This document shows positions 35,252-43,320 of a stretch of 64,000 bases of DNA, piece after piece. The stretch comes from Gottschalkia acidurici 9a (GTDB taxonomy: Bacteria > Bacillota > Clostridia > Tissierellales > Gottschalkiaceae), in contig NC_018664.1 of the NCBI RefSeq assembly GCF_000299355.1, forward strand, positions 803,115 through 867,114, in the 5' to 3' direction. The notes below the pieces were generated by a model. That model did not search any database and was not told where the DNA came from. It worked only from the letters and a program-made list of their open reading frames with translations. Made by a program: the position numbers and the translations under genes. Position 1 is the stretch's first letter, and every line of letters begins with the position of its first letter.

Positions 35252-35744
35252 AGGAAAAGAAATAATATACACAGCTCACTGTGTACTAAACCAAAATTCT
35301 GTTATAAGAGACTGGGAAAGAGCCATAGGTGCTTTTAATGATATTATAAGAGTTATATTAGATAATAATATTTCCATAATACAACTACCTTGTCCTGAAT
35401 TTAGCTTTTTAGGCGAAGCTCGTCCTCCTATGACGAAAGAAGAATATAATACAAAAGAATATAGAAGTGCATGTTCAGATATATCTAAAAAAGTTGTAGA
35501 ACAAATGAAAGAGTATATAAATAATAATTATAAAATTATTGGACTAGTAGGTATAACAGGAAGTCCATCTTGTGATATTCTAGGTGAAAGAGGAATATTT
35601 ATGGAAGAACTACAACAGTTAATGACTAACGAGGATATACGCTTAGAAGTGTTTGAAATTCCTGGGGATTATGTTGAGGGAGAACATGAAAAGGTTATAG
35701 ATGAATTTAGGGTGTTTATTAATAAAAATAGAAATATAGGTTAA
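35244..35744 (+). CDS. TudS-related putative desulfidase (CD3072-type, DUF523-like)
   Basis: A 166-residue protein related to TudS, the [4Fe-4S] thiouracil desulfidase. Conserved cysteines appear in YTAHCVLNQNS, QLPCPEF and GSPSCDILG, the positions expected for the three cluster ligands of DUF523-type proteins, with one more in SACSD. Overlap with the S component by 8 nt shows translational coupling. Together they suggest uptake of a small thio-compound and removal of its sulfur as sulfide; the substrate is unknown. Confidence 0.82.
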   Translation: MHRGKEIIYTAHCVLNQNSVIRDWERAIGAFNDIIRVILDNNISIIQLPCPEFSFLGEARPPMTKEEYNTKEYRSACSDISKKVVEQMKEYINNNYKIIGLVGITGSPSCDILGERGIFMEELQQLMTNEDIRLEVFEIPGDYVEGEHEKVIDEFRVFINKNRNIG

Positions 35745-35790
35745 AAATAAAGCTATGTTAGGCTAAAAGTATCAAAAAGCAAAATACTAT

Positions 35791-35842
35791 AAAAAAATAA
35801 TAAATACTTTCTATAGTTAAAGAAAGTACTTTATTATTTTTT
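35791..35842 (+). terminator. Terminator after the desulfidase gene
   Basis: AAAAAATAATAAATACTTTCT arm and its near-complement AGAAAGTACTTTATTATTTTTT. The following 185 nt to the antitoxin are AT-rich without a recognisable gene. Confidence 0.7.
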
Positions 35843-36029
35843 GATAGATTTTTGAACATAATATATGTAAAGAAATAAGAGGGTATACAGTAATGTGTTA
35901 TAGGTCTGTATTTATTATAATAAGCATATAATCCAGTTAATAAAGTATACTTTATAATAGAAAATGGCTTATTGTTTATAGATTACAAGTATGATAAAGT
36001 TATATATAAATAGAAAGCGGGTGAGGCAT

Positions 36030-36193
36030 ATGAAAGATATAGAAAAATTATTAAAGAAGTTAATGGTACAATGGCTATGGAAGGTATGCCTTTGAATGAA
36101 GAGGATAAAGAAAGAATTAGAGAATGTTTAAGTGAGAAAGTAAGTTTTGAAGAAATGAAAAGAAAAATTATTGTGAAGCACACTAAGCGATAG
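36030..36193 (+). pseudogene. Fic antitoxin (VbhA-like), frameshifted
   Basis: The ATG at 36030, behind GGGTGAGG, begins MKDIEKLLKKLM and runs into a stop after 21 codons. Shifting frame around 36050-36060 restores a typical Fic antitoxin: VNGTMAMEGMPLNEEDKERI, then RECLSEKVSFEEMKRKIIV, ending at 36191-36193. The TMAMEG stretch is the inhibitory (S/T)xxxEG motif that blocks the Fic active site. One missing base explains the break. The second frame has no ATG before the motif threonine. The toxin gene follows by 12 nt. A sequencing error or an unusual start remains possible. Confidence 0.65.
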
Positions 36194-36205
36194 GTATGAA
36201 ATACT

Positions 36206-36895
36206 ATGAATAAAGACTATACATATAGTTATGAATGGGACAGTAAATATTGTTATGAAAATTCATTTATACTAAAAAATAAGTTTAATATAATTGATGG
36301 AAAAGAGCTTAGCTCAGCTGAAAGAGAATATACATCTTTATCAATAGCTGAAATAAAATACACACCTATTAAGGGTGATTTTGATCTAAAGCATTTGCAG
36401 GATATACACAAACATATTTTTAGAGATATTTATGAATGGGCTGGTGAAATAAGAACTGTTAACATATCAAAAGGAAATGCATTTTATAACCATATGTATA
36501 TCATAGATGGTGCAAACAATATATTTTCTGAACTGAAAAAGGAAAACTATTTACTCGAAACATCACAAAAAGATATATACAGTAGGCTTGCTTACTATTT
36601 GGGAGAAATTAATGTAATACATCCTTTCAGAGAAGGTAATGGAAGGTGCCAAAGAGTAATGATAGAATATTTAGCACAAGTATCAGGATACAATATTGAC
36701 TTTTCTGATGTGTTAGATATAGAAATGATTGAAGCAAGTGTTGACTCTTTTAATTGTGATTATACTAAAATGATAGAAATGTTTAAAAAAATAACAACAC
36801 CGATTATAAGAGAAGAACAAAAAATCTTTATAGATAAAATAGCAACTAAAAATAGTTTGATATTAAAAGCATATAATAATTTAAATCAGAAATAA
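36206..36895 (+). CDS. Fic-domain AMPylating toxin
   Basis: A 229-residue Fic (doc/filamentation) protein that transfers AMP to target proteins. The catalytic motif HPFREGNGR (about residues 139-147) is intact, including the catalytic histidine, metal-binding Glu and both arginine-side residues. The flap region around EIRTVNISKGN (about 81-91) is also present. It is a class I Fic, with the inhibitory helix supplied by the small upstream antitoxin, whose frame is broken here. Only a weak RBS (AGGT) precedes the ATG, which fits coupling to the antitoxin. Confidence 0.88.
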   Translation: MNKDYTYSYEWDSKYCYENSFILKNKFNIIDGKELSSAEREYTSLSIAEIKYTPIKGDFDLKHLQDIHKHIFRDIYEWAGEIRTVNISKGNAFYNHMYIIDGANNIFSELKKENYLLETSQKDIYSRLAYYLGEINVIHPFREGNGRCQRVMIEYLAQVSGYNIDFSDVLDIEMIEASVDSFNCDYTKMIEMFKKITTPIIREEQKIFIDKIATKNSLILKAYNNLNQK

Positions 36896-36896
36896 A

Positions 36897-36930
36897 AACA
36901 CTTTCTTTAAAATAGAAGGCGTTTTTTTAT
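36897..36930 (+). terminator. Terminator after fic
   Basis: AACACTTTCT / AGAAGGCGTT imperfect stem with G-U pairs, followed by T residues. Confidence 0.6.
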
Positions 36931-37024
36931 TTAATAATTATTAAAACATAATGAATAAAAAAATTATAATAATGCATTGACATAAGTGATAAATTATAGT
37001 AGTATTGTAAAAACAAAACTAAAT

Positions 37025-37311
37025 ATTAAGACTAAGATTAGGAATAGTAGAGAGCAATAAATTTTTCAGCGAGCTGATGGTTGGTGAGAATCAGTAGGTT
37101 TAGACTCTTGAACTCACCTATGAGTAATTGCCTGACAATGTAGGGTATATCGGAATTCTCCGTTATCAGAATAGATAGTGTTAGCTATTGAAAGAGTGGA
37201 TTTTTTGTATATTTATATACTTTTTTAAGTGTATATAAATTTATAAAAAATCAATTAGAGTGGTACCACGGGAATATAACCTCGTCTCTTAAATGAGACG
37301 AGGTTTTTTTG
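37025..37311 (+). promoter_or_regulatory. T-box riboswitch, leucine specifier
   Basis: Stem I begins near GATTAGGAATAGTAGAG (AG box/AGTA motif). The specifier loop GAACTCACC contains CTC (37113-37115), a leucine codon. The T-box sequence AGAGTGGTACCACGGG (37257-37272) is highly conserved. The terminator AACCTCGTCTC / GAGACGAGGTT (37278-37305) with T run competes with the antiterminator. Uncharged tRNA-Leu should allow transcription of leuA downstream. Confidence 0.92.
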
Positions 37312-37342
37312 TATTTTAAATTAAGCAAAGGAGTTGGTAATA

Positions 37343-38899
37343 ATGAAAAAGATATTAGTTTTTGATACTACATTAAGAGATGGTGAACAAGTACCTGGAG
37401 CAAAGCTTAACTTACATCAAAAAATAGAAATAGCTAAACAACTTATAAAATTAAATGTAGACATTATAGAAGCAGGATTTCCATCATCATCACCTGGAGA
37501 TTTTAAATCAGTAGAAACTATAGCAAAAAAGATAGGAGATAAAGCTATGATAACAGCTCTTGCTAGAGCAGTTAAATCTGATATTACATCCGTATATGAA
37601 AGCGTAAAACATGCACAAGATCCACTTATTCATATTGTATTAGGTACATCTAATGTACACGTAGAAAAGAAATTCAGTAAAACAAAAGAACAGGTATTGG
37701 AAACTGGAGTTGAAGCAGTAAAGTATGCAAAGAGTCTTCTTCCAAATGTTCAGTACTCAACAGAAGATGCATCAAGAAGTGACTTTGAATATCTTTGGAA
37801 AACCATAGAGGCTGTAGTGAAGGCTGGAGCTACTATGATTAATATACCTGACACTGTCGGCTATGCAGTACCAGAAGAGTTTGGAGAACTAATAAGAAAA
37901 ATAAACTATCGTCTTAAAAACCTTAATGACAAAGTGATATTAAGTGTTCATTGTCATAATGATACTGGATTAGCTACTGCAAATACTCTTGCAGCTATAA
38001 AAAATGGTGCAGATAAAATAGAGTGTACTATAAACGGAATAGGGGAAAGAGCAGGAAATACAGCATTAGAAGAAGTAGTTATGGGACTTAAGTTAAGAAA
38101 AGAATATTATAATGCCGATACTAACATAGTAACTAGGGAAATAAAGAAAACATCAAATTTAGTAAGTGGCTTGATGGGATTGGATGTTCAAGTTAATAAA
38201 GCTATAACTGGAGATAATGCTTTCTCTCATTCATCTGGTATTCACCAAGATGGACTATTAAAAAATAGAGACGTTTATGAGGTTATAAGACCAGAAGACG
38301 TAGGCGTTAATAATATGGAGTTAGTCTTAACTGCTAGATCAGGAAGACATGCATTTAAGGATGCTATTACTAGCTTAGGATTAGAAATAGGTAATGAAAT
38401 AGAATTCGATGATTTATTTAAGAGATTTTTAGAACTTGCAGATATGAAAAAAGAAGTCTATCATCATGATTTAATCTATTTAATAGAAAAATACTATCAT
38501 GATAATGACAGTATGGCTAATGAGAGATTTATGGAAATAGGAAAAAAACTGTATGAGATAGAGTCTTTACAGGTAATAAGCAATGATATATTCCCTACAG
38601 CAACAGTAAAGATAAAAAAGGGAGACGAAATTCTAATAGAAAGCTCAGTAGGGCATGGACCTATAGATGCCCTTTATACGGCTATAAAAAATGCAGTTAA
38701 ACTGGATGTAGAATTAAAGGAATATAAAATAAATAGTATGTCAAGAGGCAAAGATGCACTAGGAAGAGTATCTATAGTAATAGATTACAATGGAAAAGAA
38801 TACTCTTCTAAGGCAACAGAGACAGATATAATAAGATCGAGTGCTGTAGCATTTATAAATGGAATTAATTCTATAATACTAGATGATGAGTTGATATAG
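37343..38899 (+). CDS. leuA: 2-isopropylmalate synthase
   Basis: First committed enzyme of leucine synthesis: condenses acetyl-CoA with 2-oxoisovalerate. DTTLRDGEQVPGAKLN is the conserved start of the TIM barrel with the metal-binding Asp. Further metal ligands occur in VHCHNDTGLATAN, and GIGERAGNTALEEVVM is typical. The C-terminal leucine-feedback domain (about 390-518) is present. ATG at 37343, 9 nt after AAAGGAG, is better than the upstream TTG. No leuB/C/D follows; the gene stands alone behind a leucine T-box. Confidence 0.93.
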   Translation: MKKILVFDTTLRDGEQVPGAKLNLHQKIEIAKQLIKLNVDIIEAGFPSSSPGDFKSVETIAKKIGDKAMITALARAVKSDITSVYESVKHAQDPLIHIVLGTSNVHVEKKFSKTKEQVLETGVEAVKYAKSLLPNVQYSTEDASRSDFEYLWKTIEAVVKAGATMINIPDTVGYAVPEEFGELIRKINYRLKNLNDKVILSVHCHNDTGLATANTLAAIKNGADKIECTINGIGERAGNTALEEVVMGLKLRKEYYNADTNIVTREIKKTSNLVSGLMGLDVQVNKAITGDNAFSHSSGIHQDGLLKNRDVYEVIRPEDVGVNNMELVLTARSGRHAFKDAITSLGLEIGNEIEFDDLFKRFLELADMKKEVYHHDLIYLIEKYYHDNDSMANERFMEIGKKLYEIESLQVISNDIFPTATVKIKKGDEILIESSVGHGPIDALYTAIKNAVKLDVELKEYKINSMSRGKDALGRVSIVIDYNGKEYSSKATETDIIRSSAVAFINGINSIILDDELI

Positions 38900-38956
38900 T
38901 TTGAACTGAAGTGAACTATCTACTAAATTGATATTAAGATTAATAATTATTAGAAT

Positions 38957-38987
38957 ATAACACTTTCTTAGAAATAGAAAGTGTTAT
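38957..38987 (+). terminator. Possible terminator after leuA
   Basis: ATAACACTTTCT / AGAAAGTGTTAT perfect 12-bp stem, but the following T tract is poor (ATCACTTTT). Confidence 0.5.
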
Positions 38988-39052
38988 ATCACTTTTACAT
39001 ATTACCTTTATTAATATAGTAGTTATAGAAAATTAAGAAATTAAATAAGGTA

Positions 39053-39083
39053 TTGACTCTCACATTATGTGAGGTACTATTGT
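39053..39083 (+). promoter_or_regulatory. MerR-type promoter/operator
   Basis: TTGACT (39053-39058) and TATTGT (39078-39083) are separated by 19 nt, the over-long spacing typical of MerR-controlled promoters. A perfect palindrome CTCACAT-T-ATGTGAG (39059-39073) fills the spacer. TACTAT at 39075 is an alternative -10 with 16-nt spacing. It lies directly before the merR gene, suggesting autoregulation. Confidence 0.75.
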
Positions 39084-39125
39084 TAAATTGTAGCTAGAAT
39101 AATGATGTTTTAAGGAGTTGATTTT

Positions 39126-39938
39126 ATGTTTAAGATTGGAGATTTTTCGAAGCTAGCAAGAGTATCTATACGTATGCTCAGATACTATGATGAAGTGGGA
39201 CTTTTTAATCCTACTAAGGTAGATGATTTCACAGGATATAGATATTATTCAGCTAAACAAATTACAAAGCTAAATCTTATAGTGTCGTTACGTGATATGG
39301 GATTTAATGTAGCCGAAATATCAGTAGCTATAAATGAAGAATCTGATAATAGGTTAAAGGAAATGTTAAGCCAGAAAAGGGATGAGGCTGAGAGTAAGAT
39401 TATATTAGAGCAAGAAAAATTGAAGAAAATCAACTCCGTAATTAAAAACTTAAAAAAGGAGAGAGTCAATATGAGTTATAATGTTACTTTAAAAACTGTA
39501 CCATCATATAATGTGGTTTCATTGAGAGATACTATACCTGCACATGATAAAGAAGGTTTACTTTGGGAAAGATTAAGTAAATATATAGAAAATAAGGGTA
39601 TTCAATGTGGTAATGTCTATTATGCTACATATCATGAAGAGGGATATAAAGAAAATGAAGTTGATGTAGAAGTTGTTATGGATGTTGCAGAATTATTAGA
39701 AAGTGATGGAGATTTCGTTTTTAAACAAAGTGAACCAATAAAACAGGCAGTGAGTATTTTAGTTCCAGGTGATTATTCAAATCTTTTACCAGCATACAAT
39801 TTTTTAGGTAATTGGATAGAGGAAAATGGATATGTCATAGTTGGAAAAACACGCCAGTTACCTATAAAAGGACCTTGGAATGAGAAAAATACAAGCAATT
39901 ATCTTAGTGAAGTACAAATACCGGTTGAAAAACTATAA
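39126..39938 (+). CDS. MerR-family regulator with GyrI-like effector domain
   Basis: A 270-residue BmrR-like regulator. N-terminal MerR winged helix: FKIGDFSKLARVSIRMLRYY and VDDFTGYRYYSAKQI. A coiled-coil dimer helix runs from about residue 80 to 115. The C-terminal GyrI/SOUL-like effector-binding domain (about 120-270) normally binds lipophilic or cationic drugs. The MerR-type operator in front suggests autoregulation. No efflux pump is adjacent, so other targets may lie elsewhere. RBS AAGGAG. Confidence 0.9.
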   Translation: MFKIGDFSKLARVSIRMLRYYDEVGLFNPTKVDDFTGYRYYSAKQITKLNLIVSLRDMGFNVAEISVAINEESDNRLKEMLSQKRDEAESKIILEQEKLKKINSVIKNLKKERVNMSYNVTLKTVPSYNVVSLRDTIPAHDKEGLLWERLSKYIENKGIQCGNVYYATYHEEGYKENEVDVEVVMDVAELLESDGDFVFKQSEPIKQAVSILVPGDYSNLLPAYNFLGNWIEENGYVIVGKTRQLPIKGPWNEKNTSNYLSEVQIPVEKL

Positions 39939-40125
39939 ATAGAAGGGTAAGTATGTTATCTTTATATCATCCTATAATTTAAAAATAAGTTTGTTATATA
40001 AATCAACTTAGTTTATAATATAAGACATTAATATAGTAAATATAGGGAGAAAGAAGACATGAAAAAGAGAATCTTAAAATTTTTATCTTCTGGAATTGGA
40101 CATTCTACGGCTATTTTTTTCTGAA

Positions 40126-40169
40126 TTGACTTAAGAAAGAGATAAGTTACTAAAATCTTCTTAAGTTAA
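40126..40169. repeat. Hairpin element, upstream copy flanking the RidA-like gene
   Basis: TTGACTTAAGAA (40126-40137) pairs with TTCTTAAGTTAA (40158-40169). The interior AAGAGATAAGTT and ACTAAAATCT are found inverted in the element at 40621-40671. Confidence 0.65.
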
Positions 40170-40210
40170 TAGAAATAGTAGCTAATTTATATCTGAAAGA
40201 AGGTAATTTA

Positions 40211-40606
40211 ATGAAAAACAATAGAATACAAAGAATAAATCCGGTTGGGGTTCCAGAGCCGGTTGGTAGATATAGCCATATTACTAAAATACCAAGAGAT
40301 TCTGAAATTTATGTTTCATCAGGTCAAGTAGGAGTAGACCTTAAAGGAAATATTCCTTCAAACCTTAATGATCAGGTAAGCAACACTTTCTTTAATATAT
40401 CAAATTTACTATCTAGCCAAGGTTTGCATGCAGATGATGTTATAAAGATAAATATCTGGGCTACTGAACAAATAGATTGGGATTTCTTTGATTCTAAGTG
40501 GGATGAACTTTTTGGTGATAATCCACCGTCTATGACAATTGCATATATAAGTGGATTAGGATTACCTGAATTAAAAATTGAAATAGAAGTATGGGCTGCA
40601 AAGTAG
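40211..40606 (+). CDS. RidA/YjgF-family protein (lacks conserved Arg)
   Basis: A 131-residue YjgF/RidA-fold protein: YVSSGQVGVDLKGNIP, DVIKINIWATE and LGLPELKIEIEVWA mark the trimeric fold. The arginine used by true RidA imine deaminases (usually in the P-x-R segment before the last strands) appears to be replaced: the region reads PPSMTIAYISGL. It is therefore probably a RidA subfamily with another or weaker activity. It is flanked on both sides by inverted copies of a hairpin element. Confidence 0.82.
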   Translation: MKNNRIQRINPVGVPEPVGRYSHITKIPRDSEIYVSSGQVGVDLKGNIPSNLNDQVSNTFFNISNLLSSQGLHADDVIKINIWATEQIDWDFFDSKWDELFGDNPPSMTIAYISGLGLPELKIEIEVWAAK

Positions 40607-40620
40607 TTAATCTAGGTTAT

Positions 40621-40671
40621 TTGAATTAAGAAAACTTATCTCTTTTATATAGATTTTAGTTCTTAAGTCAA
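40621..40671. repeat. Hairpin element, downstream copy flanking the RidA-like gene
   Basis: TTGAATTAAGAA (40621-40632) pairs with TTCTTAAGTCAA (40660-40671). The interior AACTTATCTCTT and AGATTTTAGT are reverse complements of the upstream element's interior. Confidence 0.65.
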
Positions 40672-40707
40672 TAAAGAGCAATCTAATATTAGATTGCTCT
40701 TTATTCT
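40670..40707. terminator. Terminator after the RidA-like gene
   Basis: AATAAAGAGCAATCTAAT / ATTAGATTGCTCTTTATT perfect 18-bp stem followed by a short T-rich run. Confidence 0.8.
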
Positions 40708-40853
40708 TCTCTTAAATATCTTATTAACAAAGAATAAGATAAAAACGCTTTAATTCTCATTAATTATTTTATAAAATATTACGAATACTAGAATCTTAAA
40801 TTACAATGAATTATAATATTCAAAGATTTATAGTGGAGGTGAACTACTGTATT

Positions 40854-41324
40854 ATGGTAGATGTTTTAATTGAACAGGTTATATTAAGAAACTCAACTGA
40901 TATAGAAAAGCTTTTATATATTTGGGAGAATTCTGTAAAGGCAACTCATTTATTTTTAACACAAGATGATATCAAGATGTTAATTCCACATGTAGAATTA
41001 GGTATTGAAGGAATTGATAAACTTATTGTGGCAAAGGATAAATTAGGAGAACCTCTTGGCTTTATAGGTGTGGAAAATAAAAAGATAGAAATGCTATTTA
41101 TAAGTTCAGAGCATTTTGGGAAGGGTATTGGAAAATTGCTTATTAATTATGTAATAAATACACTTGAAGCAAATCTAGTTGATGTAAATGAACAAAATCC
41201 ACAAGCACTAGAATTTTATAAACATTTAGGGTTTGAAGTTTATGATAGATCAGAAACTGATGAACAAGGAAATCCATTTCCAATTCTGCATATGAAGTTT
41301 ATTAAGGATAAAAGTGTGGAATAA
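40854..41324 (+). CDS. GNAT-family N-acetyltransferase
   Basis: A 156-residue GCN5-related acetyltransferase. The acetyl-CoA loop is HFGKGIGKLLI (Q/RxxGxG/A type), and the C-terminal VNEQNPQALEFYKHLGFEV motif is typical of the YjaB-like group. The ATG at 40854 is preferred, after GGAGGTG, over the upstream in-frame ATG at 40806, which lacks an RBS. Substrate unknown. Confidence 0.85.
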   Translation: MVDVLIEQVILRNSTDIEKLLYIWENSVKATHLFLTQDDIKMLIPHVELGIEGIDKLIVAKDKLGEPLGFIGVENKKIEMLFISSEHFGKGIGKLLINYVINTLEANLVDVNEQNPQALEFYKHLGFEVYDRSETDEQGNPFPILHMKFIKDKSVE

Positions 41325-41436
41325 ATATAACTGGATTTTGGTGTCTTTCTGTTTGATTCTAGAAAGTATTTTTTAAGTAACCAATCTGATACCTAAAGTA
41401 TTAAAAGCTAATTTTTAAGATAGAAGAGAAATAAAT

Positions 41437-41811
41437 ATGGAATTTATTAAGTTAATAGATATTGCTAAATCAACCTTGAATCCACGTGAATTGTCAAGAA
41501 GTACCTATGCAGGTTCAGTTGCCGCTGTAATATTAACTGACAAAGGTAATATTTATAAAGGCGTTTGTATTGATAGTCCATGTTCAATGGGATTCTGTGC
41601 CGAACATGCAGCTATTGCAGCAATGATTACTGCCGGTGAAAGTCGAATTGATAAGTTAGTTGCTATATGCGAAACTGGAGAAATTGTCCCCCCTTGTGGA
41701 AGATGTAGAGAATTTATTAACCAAATACATGATGAAAATTATAAATGTCAGGTACAGCTAAAAGATAAAATAGTAACTATTGCAGAACTATTGCCTGAGA
41801 GATGGAACTAA
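41437..41811 (+). CDS. Cytidine deaminase-like protein
   Basis: A 124-residue zinc deaminase of the CDA fold. The catalytic CAEHAAIAA (zinc ligand and proton-shuttle Glu, about residue 54) and PPCGRCREF (two zinc cysteines, about 86-89) are intact. Length and motifs suit either free cytidine deaminase or a blasticidin-S-deaminase-like enzyme. The N-terminal residues [19 protein letters not shown] form the substrate side. Exact substrate is not determined. Confidence 0.85.
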   Translation: MEFIKLIDIAKSTLNPRELSRSTYAGSVAAVILTDKGNIYKGVCIDSPCSMGFCAEHAAIAAMITAGESRIDKLVAICETGEIVPPCGRCREFINQIHDENYKCQVQLKDKIVTIAELLPERWN

Positions 41812-41955
41812 TATATATAATGAACATTTTACATCTTGCCAGAAGCTTATATTAGCAGAGAGAGAACATGTTGATAAATAAAGAAATTATACTCATACTA
41901 TATAGTATCTATATGCAGGCAATGTAAGTCATTATATTTTATGAGGTGAAATAAA

Positions 41956-42654
41956 ATGAACAAAATAATAATGTTAGATATAAAATTTAAATATCAGGAT
42001 GAAATACAGTCGATACATCCAGTATTGTTGATGAGTGATAATGATGTTGTTTTGGTAGACTGTGGATATCCTGGTTTTTTACCACTATTGGAAGACGAGA
42101 TGAGATCAAAAGGTGTTGATCCTAGCTCAATAACCAAAGTATTGATTACTCACCACGATGATGATCATATGGGAGCTTTATTTGAAATTAAACAAAAGTA
42201 TCCTAATATTAGAGTCATAGCGAGTCAAATAGAAAGTGATTATATTTGTGGTAATAAAAAATCATTACGTTTGTTACAAGCAGAAGAAGTGTTAGAGATG
42301 TTACCAGAAGAACAGAAACAATTTGGAGTCGAATTCTGTGAATCTTTAGAAAAAGTCAAACCAGTATACGTGGACATAAAGGTTAAAGATGGAGATTACT
42401 TTGATTGGGCTGGTGGTTGTGAGATATTGGAGACTCCCGGACATATGCCAGGACACATTTCCTTATATTTGAGTGAGTGTAACTCTATTATCACAGGAGA
42501 CGCTGCAGTTATTGATAATAATAAACTCACTATTGCTAATCCACAATTTACATTAGATTTAGATATGGCTAAAGATTCACTTGAGAAACTTATATCTATA
42601 GATGCAGATAATTATTACTGCTATCATGGTGGAAAATTTGAGAATCAGAGATAA
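41956..42654 (+). CDS. MBL-fold metallo-hydrolase
   Basis: A 232-residue metallo-beta-lactamase-fold protein. The first metal motif is THHDDDHMGAL (HxHxDH variant HHDDDH, about residues 65-73). The second ligand is TPGHMPGHISLY, and the Asp ligand lies in ITGDAAV. The general function is hydrolysis of an ester, thioester or amide; the true substrate is unknown and resistance to beta-lactams should not be assumed. RBS TGAGGTG. Confidence 0.88.
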   Translation: MNKIIMLDIKFKYQDEIQSIHPVLLMSDNDVVLVDCGYPGFLPLLEDEMRSKGVDPSSITKVLITHHDDDHMGALFEIKQKYPNIRVIASQIESDYICGNKKSLRLLQAEEVLEMLPEEQKQFGVEFCESLEKVKPVYVDIKVKDGDYFDWAGGCEILETPGHMPGHISLYLSECNSIITGDAAVIDNNKLTIANPQFTLDLDMAKDSLEKLISIDADNYYCYHGGKFENQR

Positions 42655-42695
42655 TGATAAAAAGATATATTTAGTTTGAGGAAGAAGGTGATTAG

Positions 42696-43211
42696 ATGAA
42701 GGTTAGAGTTGTAGAATATAAAAGAGAATGGCCTGGATTATATCTGGATGAAGCTGAGAAGATTAAAAATATACTCAAAGATGAATTAGTCAATATTTAT
42801 CACATTGGAAGTACTTCAGTGGAAAACCTAAAGGCAAAACCGATTATTGATATTATGGTTGTAGTAAAGGGTATTACAAAAGTTGACAACCATAATAAAG
42901 AATTTGAATCACTTGGTTATGAGCCAAAAGGCGAATATGGTATGATCGGAAGAAGATACTTTAGAAAAGGGTTAGAAAATAGAACTCATCAAATACATAT
43001 ATTTGAAAGTAGTAATTCTAATGATATTGAAAGACATTTAGCTGTTCGTGATTACTTAAGAGAACATCCAGACTATGCAATTGAATATGGAGAATTGAAG
43101 AGCAAACTAGCTATAATGTTTCCTTCAGACATAGAGGCTTACTGTGATGGTAAAGATGAATTTGTTAAGGAGTTAGAAAGAAAAGCATTAGATTGGTATA
43201 AGAACAAGTAA
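42696..43211 (+). CDS. GrpB/UPF0157 family protein (nucleotidyltransferase fold)
   Basis: A 171-residue GrpB-family protein. The nucleotidyltransferase-like core reads NIYHIGSTSVENLKAKPIIDIMV, with the GS...D.D pattern, followed by HQIHIFESSN and LAVRDYLREHP, which are hallmark GrpB segments. The biological role of the family is uncertain. It follows the MBL gene by 41 nt and may share its transcript. Confidence 0.88.
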   Translation: MKVRVVEYKREWPGLYLDEAEKIKNILKDELVNIYHIGSTSVENLKAKPIIDIMVVVKGITKVDNHNKEFESLGYEPKGEYGMIGRRYFRKGLENRTHQIHIFESSNSNDIERHLAVRDYLREHPDYAIEYGELKSKLAIMFPSDIEAYCDGKDEFVKELERKALDWYKNK

Positions 43212-43320
43212 TATGCATAACATTTCGAAAAATACTAAGAATTATAGTAGATGCATTTTATTTGCTTGAAAGATATAAAAGTTTACTTAATGATAAGTAC
43301 ATTTTGTGAGGGATAGTTAT

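Noticed and set aside
40059-40124. 21-aa ORF (MKKRILKFLSSGIGHS...) with a GGGAGA site
   Set aside because: Too short to support; may be the remnant of a lost membrane protein.
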